The notes: generated from the sequence alone by a model not told the origin. A DNA stretch of 39,394 bases from Pseudomonas sp. GD03858 (GCF_029840925.1 NZ_JAOCDM010000043.1:1-39394), one strand, 5' to 3'; counted from the first letter of the stretch, positions 10,441-20,455 are shown. A program made the numbers and translations.

Positions 10441-10622
10441 GGGGAGTACCTCGCGTAATCAGGTGAACGGGGGAGCCTGTCGGCTGCAAGGCGCAGGATT
10501 GTAGCGCAGTGCGGCCCGGGCGCCCAATCCACCCATGCTACCGACCCTCCGAGGGCCTGTCGGAAAAGGCGACAGGATGCGCGGGTACGACGACAGGCGT
10601 GCCTTCGCCGGGCGCCGGGCTC

Positions 10623-10628
10623 TATAAT
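10623..10628 (+). promoter_or_regulatory. Candidate -10 element for rph
   Basis: A perfect TATAAT lies 37 bases upstream of the rph start codon. No good -35 match is seen 16-18 bases before it (TGCCTT at 10600-10605 is the closest place), so this is only a half-supported promoter. Confidence 0.4.
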
Positions 10629-10665
10629 GCTCGGCAGATTCAAAGTCCCGGTACAGGTATCCCAG

Positions 10666-11388
10666 ATGAAACGTCCAAGTGGTCGCGCCGCCGATCAGCT
10701 CCGCTCGATCCGCATTACCCGCAACTACACCAAGCATGCCGAGGGATCGGTACTGGTCGAGTTCGGTGACACCAAGGTCATCTGCACGGTCAGCGTCGAG
10801 AATGGTGTTCCCCGCTTCCTCAAAGGTCAGGGCCAGGGCTGGCTGACCGCCGAATACGGCATGCTGCCGCGTTCGACCGGCGAGCGTAACCAGCGCGAGG
10901 CCAGCCGTGGCAAGCAAGGTGGCCGCACCCTCGAAATCCAGCGTCTGATCGGCCGCTCCCTGCGCGCCGCGCTGGACATGAGCAAGCTCGGCGACATCAC
11001 CCTGTACGTCGACTGCGATGTGATCCAGGCCGACGGTGGCACCCGCACCGCTTCGATCACCGGTGCGATGGTCGCCCTGTGCGACGCGCTGGCGGTGATC
11101 AAGAAGCGTGGCGGCCTCAAGGGCGGCAACCCGCTCAAGCACATGATCGCCGCGGTGTCGGTGGGCATGTATCAGGGCGAGGCCGTGCTCGACCTCGACT
11201 ACCTCGAGGACTCCGCCGCCGAGACCGACCTGAACGTGGTCATGACCAGCGCCGGTGGCTTCATCGAAGTGCAGGGCACCGCCGAAGGCGCGCCGTTCCA
11301 GCCGGAGGACTTCAACGCCATGCTGGCGCTGGCGCAGAAAGGCATGGGCGAGATCTTCGAGCTGCAGCAGGCCGCGCTGGCCGACTGA
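10666..11388 (+). CDS. rph: RNase PH
   Basis: A 240-residue RNase PH, the phosphorolytic 3'-5' exoribonuclease that trims tRNA precursors. The start [13 protein letters not shown] is the conserved N-terminus, with the ATG at 10666 preceded by CAGGT. Motifs include [12 protein letters not shown], the GRSLRAALD helix (phosphate-binding arginine region) and [20 protein letters not shown]. Full length, so unlike the frameshifted rph of E. coli K-12 it should be active. A DUF4870 membrane protein gene follows 24 bases later with its own good ribosome site. Confidence 0.97.
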   Translation: MKRPSGRAADQLRSIRITRNYTKHAEGSVLVEFGDTKVICTVSVENGVPRFLKGQGQGWLTAEYGMLPRSTGERNQREASRGKQGGRTLEIQRLIGRSLRAALDMSKLGDITLYVDCDVIQADGGTRTASITGAMVALCDALAVIKKRGGLKGGNPLKHMIAAVSVGMYQGEAVLDLDYLEDSAAETDLNVVMTSAGGFIEVQGTAEGAPFQPEDFNAMLALAQKGMGEIFELQQAALAD

Positions 11389-11412
11389 CGACACGCCAGG
11401 AAGGTGCCGAAC

Positions 11413-11781
11413 ATGAACGATGTGGACATGCCGATCACCCCGCCCAGCGCCGATGTCCGGCAATGGGCGATGTTCTGTCACCTGTCCGCGTTGCTGGGCC
11501 TGGTGATGCCCCTCGGGCATCTGCTCGGCCCGCTGGTGCTGTGGCACCTCAAGCGTGAGCAGGATCCGTTCATCGACAGCCAGGGCAAGGAGGCGCTGAA
11601 CTTCCAGATCAGCGTGACCATCGCCGGGTTCGTCTGCTTCCTGCTGATGTTCGTGGTCATCGGCATCGTGCTGTTCGCCGCGCTGATGGTGGCGGTGCTG
11701 ATCCTGATCATCCTGGCGGCGGTCAGGGCCAACGAAGGGAAGCCGTATCGCTATCCCTGGATCTGGCGACCGATCAGATAG
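11413..11781 (+). CDS. DUF4870 small membrane protein
   Basis: A 122-residue inner-membrane protein of the DUF4870 (Tic20-like) family. It has a polar N-terminus, a first helix around WAMFCHLSALLGLVMPLGHLL, the family segment GKEALNFQ, and two close hydrophobic helices that make up most of the second half. The ATG at 11413 has an AGGAAGG 8 bases upstream; a GTG at 11404 overlaps that site and is rejected. Function is unknown. It is probably cotranscribed with rph and ends at a bidirectional terminator. Confidence 0.85.
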   Translation: MNDVDMPITPPSADVRQWAMFCHLSALLGLVMPLGHLLGPLVLWHLKREQDPFIDSQGKEALNFQISVTIAGFVCFLLMFVVIGIVLFAALMVAVLILIILAAVRANEGKPYRYPWIWRPIR

Positions 11782-11820
11782 GCACAAAAAAGCCGACCCC
11801 AAGGGTCGGCTTTTTTGTGC
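11782..11820. terminator. Bidirectional intrinsic terminator between DUF4870 gene and crc
   Basis: A 9-bp GC stem (AGCCGACCC / GGGTCGGCT) with a 3-base loop is flanked by A-runs on the left and T-runs on the right, and the outer GCAC/GTGC also pair. Read from either strand it is stem plus U-tract, fitting the convergent genes ending at 11781 and 11830. Confidence 0.93.
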
Positions 11821-11829
11821 GCGCCATCT

Positions 11830-12609
11830 TCAGATGGTCAGCGTCCAGTCGTAGTCGACGATCAGCGGCGCATGCTGGGAGAAGCGCGGCTGGCGCGGCA
11901 GGCGGGCATTGCGCACGAAGCGGCGCAGGCCTGGGGTGAGGATCTGGTAGTCGAACCGGTAACCCAGGTTGAGCATCTCGGCCTGTTCGTTGTCCGGCCA
12001 CCAGCTGTACTGGTCGCCTTCGCGGCTGACTTCGCGCAAGGCGTCGACATAGCCCATTTCGCCAGTGATCGCATCCATCCAGGCACGCTCCGGCGGCAGG
12101 AAACCGACGGCCTGCTGGCTGTCGCGCCAGTTCTTGATGTCGAGCTTCTGCTGCGCCACGTAGAACGAGCCGCAGTAGATGTATTCGCGACGCTTGCGAC
12201 GCTGCTTGTCCAGGTACTTGGCGAAGTCGTCCATCAACTTGAACTTCTGGTTCAGGTCTTCGTCGCCGTTCATGCCCGAAGGCAGCAGCAGGCTGGCAAT
12301 ACTGACTTTGTCGAAATCTGCTTGCAGATAACGCCCGTAGCGATCGGCTGTCTCGAAGCCCAGGCCGGTGATGACTGCCTTGGGCTGCATGCGCGAGTAC
12401 AGTGCCACGCCACCTTGGGTGGGCACCTCCGCGTCGCAGGCGTAAAGGAAATAGCCATCGAGCTGGAAAGCTGGGTCGTCGAGTTCAAAGGCCGAGGCGC
12501 GGGTATCCTGAAGGCAGATGACGTCGGCATTCTGGGCTTGCAGCCAGCTGAGCAATCCACGCTCGGCCGCAGCCTGAATGCCATTTACGTTCACACTGAT
12601 GATCCGCAT
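11830..12609 (-). CDS. crc: Catabolite repression control protein Crc
   Basis: A 259-residue member of the exonuclease III/EEP fold, recognised as Crc: start MRIISVNVNGIQAAAERGL, full Crc length and location beside pyrE. Crc acts with Hfq on A-rich (CA) motifs near ribosome sites to repress catabolic mRNAs in pseudomonads. The nuclease centre is degraded relative to ExoIII: the LQET glutamate is Asp (CLQDTRA), the GDxN segment reads CGSFYVA, and the SDHAP aspartate is Gln (SQHAP). This agrees with its known lack of nuclease activity. The start at 12609 is chosen over an in-frame ATG 4 codons upstream because of the family N-terminus. It is divergent from pyrE across 80 bases. Confidence 0.96.
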   Translation of the reverse strand: MRIISVNVNGIQAAAERGLLSWLQAQNADVICLQDTRASAFELDDPAFQLDGYFLYACDAEVPTQGGVALYSRMQPKAVITGLGFETADRYGRYLQADFDKVSIASLLLPSGMNGDEDLNQKFKLMDDFAKYLDKQRRKRREYIYCGSFYVAQQKLDIKNWRDSQQAVGFLPPERAWMDAITGEMGYVDALREVSREGDQYSWWPDNEQAEMLNLGYRFDYQILTPGLRRFVRNARLPRQPRFSQHAPLIVDYDWTLTI

Positions 12610-12689
12610 AAATGGCCCCAAAAATCTCGTGCGTGTATGATACCCGAGCTCAACACATTTAGCTAAATCCGTGGTGTCCGGGACCTTTC

Positions 12690-13331
12690 ATGCAGCCGTA
12701 TCAGCGCGACTTCATCCGTTTTGCCATCGATCGCGGCGTTCTGCGCTTCGGTGAATTCACCCTGAAATCGGGACGTACCAGCCCGTACTTCTTCAATGCC
12801 GGCCTGTTCAATACAGGTTCCGCGCTGGCCCAGCTGGGGCGTTGCTACGCGGCGGCCATCGTCGACAGCAAGATCCCCTTCGACGTGCTGTTCGGCCCGG
12901 CCTACAAGGGCATTCCGCTGGCGGCGGCCACCGCCGTGGCCCTGGCCGAGCAGCATCAGCTCGACGTGCCGTGGTGCTTCAACCGCAAGGAAGCCAAGGA
13001 TCACGGCGAAGGCGGCAGCCTGGTCGGCGCCCCGCTCGCCGGTGACGTGCTGATCATCGATGACGTGATCACCGCCGGCACCGCGATCCGCGAAGTGATG
13101 CAGATCATCAGTGCCCAGCAGGCCAAGGCCGCCGGCGTGCTGATCGCGCTGAACCGCGAGGAGCGTGGCAATGGCGAGCTGTCGGCGATCCAGGAAGTCG
13201 AGCGCGACTTCGCTATCCCGGTGGTGAGCATCGTCTCGCTGACCCAGGTGCTGGAGTTCCTGGCCGACGATCCGCAGCTCAAGCAGCACCTGCCGGCGGT
13301 CGAGGCGTATCGGGCGCAGTACGGGATCTGA
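12690..13331 (+). CDS. pyrE: Orotate phosphoribosyltransferase
   Basis: A 213-residue OPRT that converts orotate and PRPP to OMP in pyrimidine synthesis. The PRPP-binding loop [13 protein letters not shown] is intact, and the flexible catalytic loop [12 protein letters not shown] is present. [13 protein letters not shown] is the N-terminal family signature. It is followed by a clear intrinsic terminator and a REP pair, then the convergent argB. No uracil-responsive attenuator of the E. coli rph-pyrE kind is seen; here rph and pyrE are separated by the DUF4870 gene and by crc. Confidence 0.97.
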   Translation: MQPYQRDFIRFAIDRGVLRFGEFTLKSGRTSPYFFNAGLFNTGSALAQLGRCYAAAIVDSKIPFDVLFGPAYKGIPLAAATAVALAEQHQLDVPWCFNRKEAKDHGEGGSLVGAPLAGDVLIIDDVITAGTAIREVMQIISAQQAKAAGVLIALNREERGNGELSAIQEVERDFAIPVVSIVSLTQVLEFLADDPQLKQHLPAVEAYRAQYGI

Positions 13332-13347
13332 TCCTGGCCCGGAAATG

Positions 13348-13382
13348 AAAAAGGCGACCTTCTTGTGAAGGTCGCCTTTTTT
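13348..13382 (+). terminator. Intrinsic terminator of pyrE
   Basis: An 11-bp stem (AAGGCGACCTT at 13351-13361, AAGGTCGCCTT at 13368-13378) with loop CTTGTG is followed by a T-run, 19 bases after the pyrE stop. The A-run before the stem would let it also act on leftward transcripts. Confidence 0.92.
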
Positions 13383-13402
13383 GTGCCACCTGTTCCGGCC
13401 CT

Positions 13403-13484
13403 TTCGCGGGTGAACCCGCTCCCACAGGATCGCCACTGCCCTCAAAGGTGGTGCTATCCCTGTGGGAGCGGGTTTACCCGCGAA
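13403..13484. repeat. Paired REP palindrome, GGGTAAACCCG type
   Basis: Inverted arms 13403-13428 and 13459-13484 (one mismatch, GGGTGAACCC against GGGTTTACCC) between the convergent pyrE and argB, just beyond the pyrE terminator. Each arm holds a small internal GCGGG/CCCGC hairpin. Confidence 0.88.
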
Positions 13485-13501
13485 GAGGCCAGTGCAGGTT
13501 G

Positions 13502-14437
<936 letters not shown>

Positions 14438-15835
14438 TCAGAACGGCAGTTGCAGGCCTGGTTGGACCCGCAGCAACTGCGTGCGGAATACAGCCTTTAT
14501 TCGGTCGAGTTCTGCCGCGTTGTCGGCCTCGAAGCGCAGCACCAGCACCGGCGTGGTGTTGGAGGCGCGGACCAGGCCCCAGCCGTGGGGATAGTCGACC
14601 CGCACACCGTCGATGGTGGTCAGGTTGGCTTCGCCCCAGTCGGCGTCGCGTTGCAGAGCATCAATGATGCTGAATTTACCCTCGTCGGTCACATCAATGT
14701 TGATTTCCGGCGTGGAAATATCATTGGGGAACGCGGCGAACAGGCTTTCGGCGTCCTGTCCGGCGTTGCTGAGGATTTCCAGCAGGCGCGCGGCGCTGTA
14801 GATGCCGTCGTCGAAACCGTACCAGCGTTCCTTGATGAAGATGTGTCCGCTCATCTCGCCGGCCAGCAGCGAGCCGGTCTGCTTCATCTTCTTCTTGATC
14901 AACGAGTGGCCGGTCTTCCACATTAGTGCGCGGCCACCGTGCTGTTCGATCAGCGGGGTCAGGCGACGGGTGCATTTGACGTCGAAGATGATCTCGGCGC
15001 CCGGGTTGCGCGACAGCACGTCCTGGGCGAACAGCATCAGCAGGCGGTCGGGGTAGACGATGCTGCCGGTGTTGGTCACCACGCCGACGCGGTCACCGTC
15101 GCCGTCGAAGGCCAGGCCGATATCGGCGCCGGTCTCCTTCACCTTGGCGATCAGGTCTTCGAGGTTTTCCGGCTTGCCCGGGTCCGGGTGGTGGTTGGGG
15201 AAGTTGCCGTCGACCTCGCAGAACAGCGGGATCACGTCGCAACCCAAGGCCTCGATCAGTTGCGGAGCGACCACGCCGGCGGCGCCGTTGCCGCAGTCGA
15301 CCACCACCTTCAGGCGCTTGGCCAGCTTCACGTCGGCGGTGATCTGCTGGAAGTAGCGGTCGAGGATCTCGACCTTTTCCATGCGCCCTTCGCCGCGGGT
15401 CAGGTCGTTGGTCTTCAGGCGTGTCAGCAAGGCCTGGATCTGCTCGTTGGCCAGGGTGTCGCCGGCGATGACGATCTTGAAGCCGTTGTAGTCCGAGGGG
15501 TTGTGACTGCCGGTGAGCATCACGCCCGACTTGCCGGCGAGCACGTTGGCGGCGTAGTACAGCGCAGGTGTCGGCACCAGGCCGACATCGCTGACCTGGC
15601 AGCCGGCATCGACCAGGCCCTTGATCAGTTGCTCGACCAGCATCGGGCCGGACAGGCGGCCGTCACGGCCGACGGAAATCTGCGGCTCGCCCTGGGCGAG
15701 GGTCTGGGCGCCGATGGCGCGGCCGATCCAGTAGGCGGTCTCGGCGTGCAGGTTCTTGCCGACCACGCCACGGATGTCGTAGGCGCGGAAGATGCTGTCG
15801 GGCAGTGCGGGGACCAGGTGGGCCATGTCGTTCAT
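14438..15835 (-). CDS. algC: Phosphomannomutase/phosphoglucomutase AlgC
   Basis: A 465-residue alpha-D-phosphohexomutase. It interconverts the 1- and 6-phosphates of mannose and glucose, feeding alginate, LPS core, Psl-like polysaccharide and rhamnolipid synthesis. The catalytic phosphoserine is S110 in TGSHNPSDYNG, the metal loop is DGDGDRVG, the sugar-binding loop is GEMSGH, and the phosphate site is RASNTTP. The start at 15835 has a GGAG 9 bases upstream; the longer frame to 15850 has no ribosome site. It lies between dut (110 bases upstream) and argB. I see no obvious sigma-54 or AlgU promoter in the short upstream gap, which does not exclude one inside dut. Confidence 0.95.
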   Translation of the reverse strand: MNDMAHLVPALPDSIFRAYDIRGVVGKNLHAETAYWIGRAIGAQTLAQGEPQISVGRDGRLSGPMLVEQLIKGLVDAGCQVSDVGLVPTPALYYAANVLAGKSGVMLTGSHNPSDYNGFKIVIAGDTLANEQIQALLTRLKTNDLTRGEGRMEKVEILDRYFQQITADVKLAKRLKVVVDCGNGAAGVVAPQLIEALGCDVIPLFCEVDGNFPNHHPDPGKPENLEDLIAKVKETGADIGLAFDGDGDRVGVVTNTGSIVYPDRLLMLFAQDVLSRNPGAEIIFDVKCTRRLTPLIEQHGGRALMWKTGHSLIKKKMKQTGSLLAGEMSGHIFIKERWYGFDDGIYSAARLLEILSNAGQDAESLFAAFPNDISTPEINIDVTDEGKFSIIDALQRDADWGEANLTTIDGVRVDYPHGWGLVRASNTTPVLVLRFEADNAAELDRIKAVFRTQLLRVQPGLQLPF

Positions 15836-15945
15836 CTCTGGGGACTCCATAAGTCAAAGGCTTCTGGGCGGGCGCAAACTGAACGCTTGGACGGTGGTTT
15901 CGCCAGAGAGTTCGCCATCCATGGCCCGAACGGTCTGCTGCCGGC

Positions 15946-16401
15946 TCAGCGGGTGCCGGAGTGGCCGAAGCCGCCAGTGCCGCGCTGGGTCTCGTCGAAC
16001 TGCTCGACGATGTCGAAGTGGGCCTGCACTACCGGCACCAGGATCAGCTGGGCGATGCGCTCGCCAATGGTGATGGTGAACGGCGTGTTGCCACGGTTCC
16101 AGCAGGACACCATCAGCTCGCCCTGGTAGTCCGAGTCGATCAGGCCGACCAGGTTGCCCAGCACGACGCCGTGCTTATGGCCCAGGCCCGAGCGCGGCAG
16201 GATCATGGCCGCCAGGCCCGGGTCGCCGATGTACACCGACAGGCCGGTGGGGATCAGCAGGGTCTGGCCCGGCTCGAGGACGGTGTCCTCCTTGAGCAGG
16301 GCGCGCAGGTCCAGGCCGGCGGAGCCGGGGGTGGCGTACTGCGGCAGGGGGAATTCGGTGCCCAGGCGTGGGTCGAGGATCTTGGCTTGGAGAGCGTGCA
16401 T
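15946..16401 (-). CDS. dut: dUTP diphosphatase
   Basis: A 151-residue trimeric dUTPase, hydrolysing dUTP to dUMP and pyrophosphate and so keeping uracil out of DNA and supplying ThyA's substrate. The five family motifs are visible: [38 protein letters not shown] and the C-terminal [12 protein letters not shown] arm. It begins 5 bases after the coaBC stop on the same strand, so the genes are cotranscribed, the coaBC-dut arrangement common in gamma-proteobacteria. Confidence 0.97.
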   Translation of the reverse strand: MHALQAKILDPRLGTEFPLPQYATPGSAGLDLRALLKEDTVLEPGQTLLIPTGLSVYIGDPGLAAMILPRSGLGHKHGVVLGNLVGLIDSDYQGELMVSCWNRGNTPFTITIGERIAQLILVPVVQAHFDIVEQFDETQRGTGGFGHSGTR

Positions 16402-16406
16402 GTAAC

Positions 16407-17618
16407 TTATTGAACCTGGTTGAGCCGTTCGGCGATGAAGGCGACCAGCTGGCGGGCGATCTTGCCCTTGCTGGTCTGCGCGAAGAGGGTCTGGTGCTGC
16501 TGGCGGTCGATCACGGTCAGGGCGTTCTCCTCGCTGTTGAAGCCGATGCTGGGGTTGGCCACATCATTGGCGACGATCAGGTCGAGGTTCTTGTCCTTGA
16601 GCTTGCGCGTGGCGTAGTCGAGCAAGTGCTCGGTCTCGGCGGCGAAGCCCACGCTGAACGGGCGATCAGGCCGGCCGGCAATGGTCGCAAGGATATCGGG
16701 ATTACGCACCATCTGCAGCAGCATGCCGTCGCCTGTGGTGGGATCTTTCTTGAGCTTCTGTGGGGCGACGACTTCTGGGCGGTAGTCCGCGACCGCAGCC
16801 GAGGCGATGAACAGGTCGCAGGGCATGGCTGCCTCGCAGGCCGCGAGCATGTCCCGCGCGCTGACCACGTCGATGCGGCTGACCCGGTCGGGCGTCTGCA
16901 GGTGCACGGGGCCAGTGACGAGGGTCACCCGAGCCCCGGCTTCGGCGGCGGCCTCGGCCAGGGCAAAGCCCATCTTCCCTGAACTATGGTTGGTGATGTA
17001 GCGCACCGGGTCGATGTTCTCTTGGGTCGGTCCGGCGGTGATCAGCACGTGCTTGCCGGTCAGGGCCTCGCGCTTGAAGCTCTCGGCGGCGCACCAGGCC
17101 AGGTCCGTGGCCTCGAGCATGCGGCCCAGGCCGACGTCGCCGCAGGCCTGGCTGCCGGAGGCCGGGCCGAAGACCTGGATGCCGCGGCTCTTGAGCAGCT
17201 CCAGGTTGGCCTGGGTCGCGGGATCGCGCCACATGGCCTGGTTCATCGCCGGGGCGACGGCCACGGTGGCGTCGGTGGCCAGGACCAGGGTGGTCAGCAG
17301 GTCGTCGGCCATGCCTTGGGCCAGGCGCGCCATCAGGTCGGCGGTGGCCGGGGCGATCAGCACCAGGTCGGCCCACTTGGCCAGCTCGATATGGCCCATG
17401 GCCGCTTCGGCGGCGGGGTCGAGCAGGTCCATGTGCACCGGGTGGCCGGACAGCGCCTGCAGCGTGAGCGGGGTGATGAACTCGGCGCCACCACGGGTCA
17501 TGACCACGCGCACCTGCGCGCCGTGTTCCAGGAGTCGGCGAATCAGCTCGGCGCTCTTGTAGGCGGCGATGCCGCCACCCACGCCGAGAACGATGCGCTT
17601 GCGATACAACCGCTGCAT
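16407..17618 (-). CDS. coaBC: Bifunctional phosphopantothenoylcysteine decarboxylase/synthase
   Basis: A 403-residue CoaBC (Dfp) fusion making 4'-phosphopantetheine for coenzyme A. The N-terminal flavoprotein decarboxylase (about 1-190) has [14 protein letters not shown], the PAMN motif (APAMNQAMW) and the ASGSQACG flap cysteine. The C-terminal synthetase (about 190-403) starts at [11 protein letters not shown] and holds KLKKD and the NDV segment. AAGGCAAGG precedes the ATG. It heads coaBC-dut and is divergent from radC across 127 bases that contain a hairpin at 17650-17680. Confidence 0.97.
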   Translation of the reverse strand: MQRLYRKRIVLGVGGGIAAYKSAELIRRLLEHGAQVRVVMTRGGAEFITPLTLQALSGHPVHMDLLDPAAEAAMGHIELAKWADLVLIAPATADLMARLAQGMADDLLTTLVLATDATVAVAPAMNQAMWRDPATQANLELLKSRGIQVFGPASGSQACGDVGLGRMLEATDLAWCAAESFKREALTGKHVLITAGPTQENIDPVRYITNHSSGKMGFALAEAAAEAGARVTLVTGPVHLQTPDRVSRIDVVSARDMLAACEAAMPCDLFIASAAVADYRPEVVAPQKLKKDPTTGDGMLLQMVRNPDILATIAGRPDRPFSVGFAAETEHLLDYATRKLKDKNLDLIVANDVANPSIGFNSEENALTVIDRQQHQTLFAQTSKGKIARQLVAFIAERLNQVQ

Positions 17619-17649
17619 AGGCCTTGCCTTATTCCAGTGAAAGCGGGTG

Positions 17650-17680
17650 GCGACGACAGCTGCCTGCGGCAGATCGTCGC
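17650..17680. other. Interrupted stem-loop between coaBC and radC
   Basis: GCGACGA (17650-17656) pairs with TCGTCGC (17674-17680), and inside it CTGCC pairs with GGCAG around a TGC loop, leaving a small asymmetric bulge. It is 31 bases upstream of the coaBC start codon, so it may fold in the coaBC leader RNA or be a protein-binding dyad. Function unknown. Confidence 0.4.
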
Positions 17681-17745
17681 ATTTTCGAAGCGAACTAGAT
17701 TAACACAGCGCCCAAAAGGGCCGTAGTGGCAGGCGAGGAGGGGGC

Positions 17746-18426
17746 ATGAACATCAGGGAGTGGCCGGCTGAAGAGCGGCCAAGGGAGAAGTTGTTGCAGC
17801 GCGGGGCGGCGATCCTTTCGGATGCGGAGTTGCTCGCCGTGCTGCTGGGGTCGGGCGTCGCCGGGCGCAATGTGCTCGACCTGGCGCGCGGCCTGTTGGC
17901 GAGGTTCGGCGGGTTGCGGCAGTTCCTCGAGGCCGATCGGGCGAAGGTACTGCGCGAGCCAGGCCTGGGACCGGTGAAATATGCACAGTTGCAGGCATTG
18001 CTGGAGATCGGCAGGCGCTATCTGGACGAACACATCGAGCGTGCGTCGGTCCTGGAGAGCCCTGCATCGGTGAGGCGCTATCTCAAGTCCATGCTGCGGC
18101 ACGAGTCCAGCGAGGTGTTCGGTTGCCTGTTCCTGGATACCAGACACCGCCCGTTGGCGTTCGAGATACTGTTTCGCGGCACCATTGACCGCGCGAGCAT
18201 CTATCCTCGCGAGGTCGTGCGCCGGTCCTTGCTGCACAACGCCGCGGCGCTGATCCTCTGCCATAACCATCCGTCGGGCAATTGCGAGCCGAGCCAGGAT
18301 GACGTGCATCTGACGCTGATGCTCAGGCGCTCGCTGGCGCTGATCGATGTGCGGGTAATGGACCATGTCATCGTCGGCGATGGCGAGCCGCTGTCGATGC
18401 TGGAACATGGGTGGTTGGCAGGTTAG
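17746..18426 (+). CDS. radC: RadC (JAB/MPN) family protein
   Basis: A 226-residue RadC family protein. The N-terminal part holds a UPF0758 helix-hairpin-helix-like region ([20 protein letters not shown], then [19 protein letters not shown]); the C-terminal JAB domain has the full metal motif [14 protein letters not shown], as expected of a zinc-dependent hydrolase fold. The old link to DNA repair in E. coli came from a recG allele, so function is unsettled. AGGAGG lies 4 bases upstream of the ATG. It is slightly shorter than the E. coli protein only at the termini. A REP pair separates it from the convergent binding-protein gene. Confidence 0.94.
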   Translation: MNIREWPAEERPREKLLQRGAAILSDAELLAVLLGSGVAGRNVLDLARGLLARFGGLRQFLEADRAKVLREPGLGPVKYAQLQALLEIGRRYLDEHIERASVLESPASVRRYLKSMLRHESSEVFGCLFLDTRHRPLAFEILFRGTIDRASIYPREVVRRSLLHNAAALILCHNHPSGNCEPSQDDVHLTLMLRRSLALIDVRVMDHVIVGDGEPLSMLEHGWLAG

Positions 18427-18447
18427 TCATGGGCAAGCTGCACTGGC

Positions 18448-18506
18448 CTCTTCGCGGGTAAACCCGCTCCCACAAATCCTGTGGGAGCGGGTTTACCCGC
18501 GAAGAG
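18448..18506. repeat. Paired REP palindrome, GGGTAAACCCG type
   Basis: Perfect 26-base inverted arms (18448-18473, 18481-18506) with a 7-base centre, between the convergent 3' ends of radC and the binding-protein gene. The flank CTCTT/AAGAG pairs as well. Confidence 0.9.
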
Positions 18507-18528
18507 GTCGGTTCAGGTTGCGCATACG

Positions 18529-20118
18529 TCAACGGCTGACGGCGATCTTGCTGAAATCCTGCCGCCCGAACGGGCTCACCTGGTAGCCCTCGACGCCTTG
18601 GCGCAGCAGCGCCGCCGCTGTCGGGTGCGCCAGTGGCAGCCACAGCGCCTGTTGCTGGATCAGCGTTTGCGCCTGCTGGTACAGCCGGCTGCGCACGCTC
18701 TGGTCGTTGGTGGTGCGCCCTGCATTGATCAACTGGTCCAGGCGGCTGTCGCAGAAGCGCGCGAAGTTGGTCCCGGACTTGACCGCCGCGCAGGCAAACT
18801 GCGGGCTGAGGAAGTTGTCCGGGTCGCCGTTGTCGCCGGCCCAGCCCATGAACAGCAGGTCATGCTCGCCGGCCTTCGCCCGACGGATCAGCTCGCCCCA
18901 CTCGATGGTGCGGATCTCGGCCTTGATACCGATTTTCGCCAGGTCCGCCTGGAGCATCTGCGCGCCCAGGCTGGGGTTGGGGTTGAGCAGGCTGCCCGAC
19001 GGACGGGTCCAGATCGTGGTTTCGAAACCATTCGCCAGGCCGGCCTTGGCCAGCAGCGCCTTGGCCTTCTTCGGGTCCATGGCGTAGCCCGGCAGGTCCT
19101 TGGCGTAGCTCCAGGTGTTGGGCGGGTAGGGGCCGTTGGCGGCGGTGGCGGTATCGTCGAACACGGCCTTCAGGTAGGCCGGCTTGTCGAAGGCCAGGTT
19201 GATCGCCTGGCGCACCTCGGGCTTGTCCAGCGGCGGGTGCTGGCTGTTGATGGCGACGAAGGCGGTCATGAACGCAGGCGTTGTCGCTACCTTGAGGTTG
19301 CCGTCCTTGCCGGCCTCGGCGATGTCCAGCGGCTTGGGCGACAGGGCGACCTGGCATTCGCCACGCTTGAGCTTCTGCAGGCGCACGTTGGCGTCCGGGG
19401 TGATGGCGTAGATCAGCGGGTCGACCGACGGCTTGCCGGCGAAGTAGTCGGGGTTGGCGCGGTAGCGCACCACGGCGTCCTTCTGGAAACGCTGGAACAC
19501 GAACGGCCCGGTGCCCACCGGCTGGCTGTTGAGCTTGTCCGGGGTACCGGCCTTGAGCAGCTTGTCGGCGTACTCGGCGGAGTAGATCGAGGCGAAGCCC
19601 ATGCTCAGGGTGGCGAGGAAAGTGGCGTCGGCGTGGCTCAGGGTGAAGCGCACGGTGTGCGGGTCGGGGGCGTCGATCGCCTTGATCAGGCTGCCCAGCT
19701 GCAGCGACTGGGCGTGCGGGTAGCCGCCTGGAGCGGTCTTGTGCCAGGCGTGGGCCGGATAGAGCATGCGCTGGAAGCTGAACAGCACGTCGTCGGCATC
19801 CAGCTCGCGGCTCGGCTTGAAGTACGCCGTGGTGTGGAATTTCACCCCTGGGCGCAGCTTGAAGTCGTAGATCAGGCCGTCCGGCGACACCGTCCAGCTT
19901 TCGGCCAGGCTCGGCACGACCTTGCCAAGCCCTGCGTCGAACTCGACCAGGCGATTCATCAGCACGTCGGCCGAGGCGTTGGTGGTGGTCAGCGAGTTGT
20001 ATTGCACCACGTCGAAGCCTTCCGGGCTGGCTTCGGTGCACACCGACAATGGCGCGGCCTGGGCCAGACCGGCGGCGCACAGGGCGGTGAAGAATAAGGA
20101 AAGGGCGGCGGCACGCAT
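18529..20118 (-). CDS. Dipeptide-type ABC transporter substrate-binding protein (DppA-like), orphan
   Basis: A 529-residue periplasmic binding protein of the SBP_bac_5 (DppA/OppA) family. The signal peptide is about residues 1-21, with cleavage after AQA. Family landmarks are NSQPVGTGPFVFQRF and the ligand-pocket segment MGWAGDNGDPDNF. AAGGAG lies 5 bases upstream of the ATG. No permease or ATPase gene lies near it, so it must work with a transporter encoded elsewhere. By synteny beside rpmB it corresponds to the P. aeruginosa protein I recall as DppA5 (PA5317), which shares the DppBCDF transporter. The likely ligand is a di- or short peptide. Confidence 0.9.
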   Translation of the reverse strand: MRAAALSLFFTALCAAGLAQAAPLSVCTEASPEGFDVVQYNSLTTTNASADVLMNRLVEFDAGLGKVVPSLAESWTVSPDGLIYDFKLRPGVKFHTTAYFKPSRELDADDVLFSFQRMLYPAHAWHKTAPGGYPHAQSLQLGSLIKAIDAPDPHTVRFTLSHADATFLATLSMGFASIYSAEYADKLLKAGTPDKLNSQPVGTGPFVFQRFQKDAVVRYRANPDYFAGKPSVDPLIYAITPDANVRLQKLKRGECQVALSPKPLDIAEAGKDGNLKVATTPAFMTAFVAINSQHPPLDKPEVRQAINLAFDKPAYLKAVFDDTATAANGPYPPNTWSYAKDLPGYAMDPKKAKALLAKAGLANGFETTIWTRPSGSLLNPNPSLGAQMLQADLAKIGIKAEIRTIEWGELIRRAKAGEHDLLFMGWAGDNGDPDNFLSPQFACAAVKSGTNFARFCDSRLDQLINAGRTTNDQSVRSRLYQQAQTLIQQQALWLPLAHPTAAALLRQGVEGYQVSPFGRQDFSKIAVSR

Positions 20119-20304
20119 GGTGGCTCCTTGGCTGGTCGGTGACCCATCTGCCGGTGCAGTCTGGAAATGGCCTTACCCTAGTGTGCGCTACGAGAAATGA
20201 CCACCTTCTTTTTCAGGCGCTTGGCGACGAGCGGTCGACAGCGCGGCAGGCGAGTCGCTATGCTGCTCCCCCGCGATTTGCAGCACGTGGATGCTCACTT
20301 TCTG

Positions 20305-20333
20305 TTGTTGCGGCTTAGTCTTTCTGGTATAAA
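20305..20333 (+). promoter_or_regulatory. Probable rpmB-rpmG promoter
   Basis: TTGTTG (20305-20310), a 17-base spacer and TATAAA (20328-20333), the latter preceded by TGG to give an extended -10. It would give a leader of about 140 bases before rpmB. The position and extended -10 fit a strong ribosomal-protein promoter. Confidence 0.6.
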
Positions 20334-20436
20334 GCAGCGCTCTTTTCTAGGGGCTCGGCCTGTCGCATCAGCGGATCCGGTCGATAAGACCTCCAGAATC
20401 ACGGCGCCTGGCGCCAAAGACTGAGAGATTAAGCGG

Positions 20437-20455
20437 CCAACCCATGCCGGGTTGG
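20437..20455 (+). promoter_or_regulatory. Hairpin in the rpmB leader
   Basis: CCAACCC / GGGTTGG form a perfect 7-bp stem with loop ATGCC, 25 bases before the rpmB start codon and just 5' of its GAGGG ribosome site. It could be a regulatory leader structure; this is inference from position alone. Confidence 0.45.

Noticed and set aside
12637..12642. TATCAT/TATGAT boxes as promoters of crc and pyrE
   Set aside because: Both readings of this overlapping patch resemble -10 elements, but neither has a convincing -35 at 16-18 bases, so I do not list them.
20197..20424. 75-codon frame in the gap before rpmB
   Set aside because: It overlaps the rpmB promoter and leader, has no ribosome site and resembles no family.
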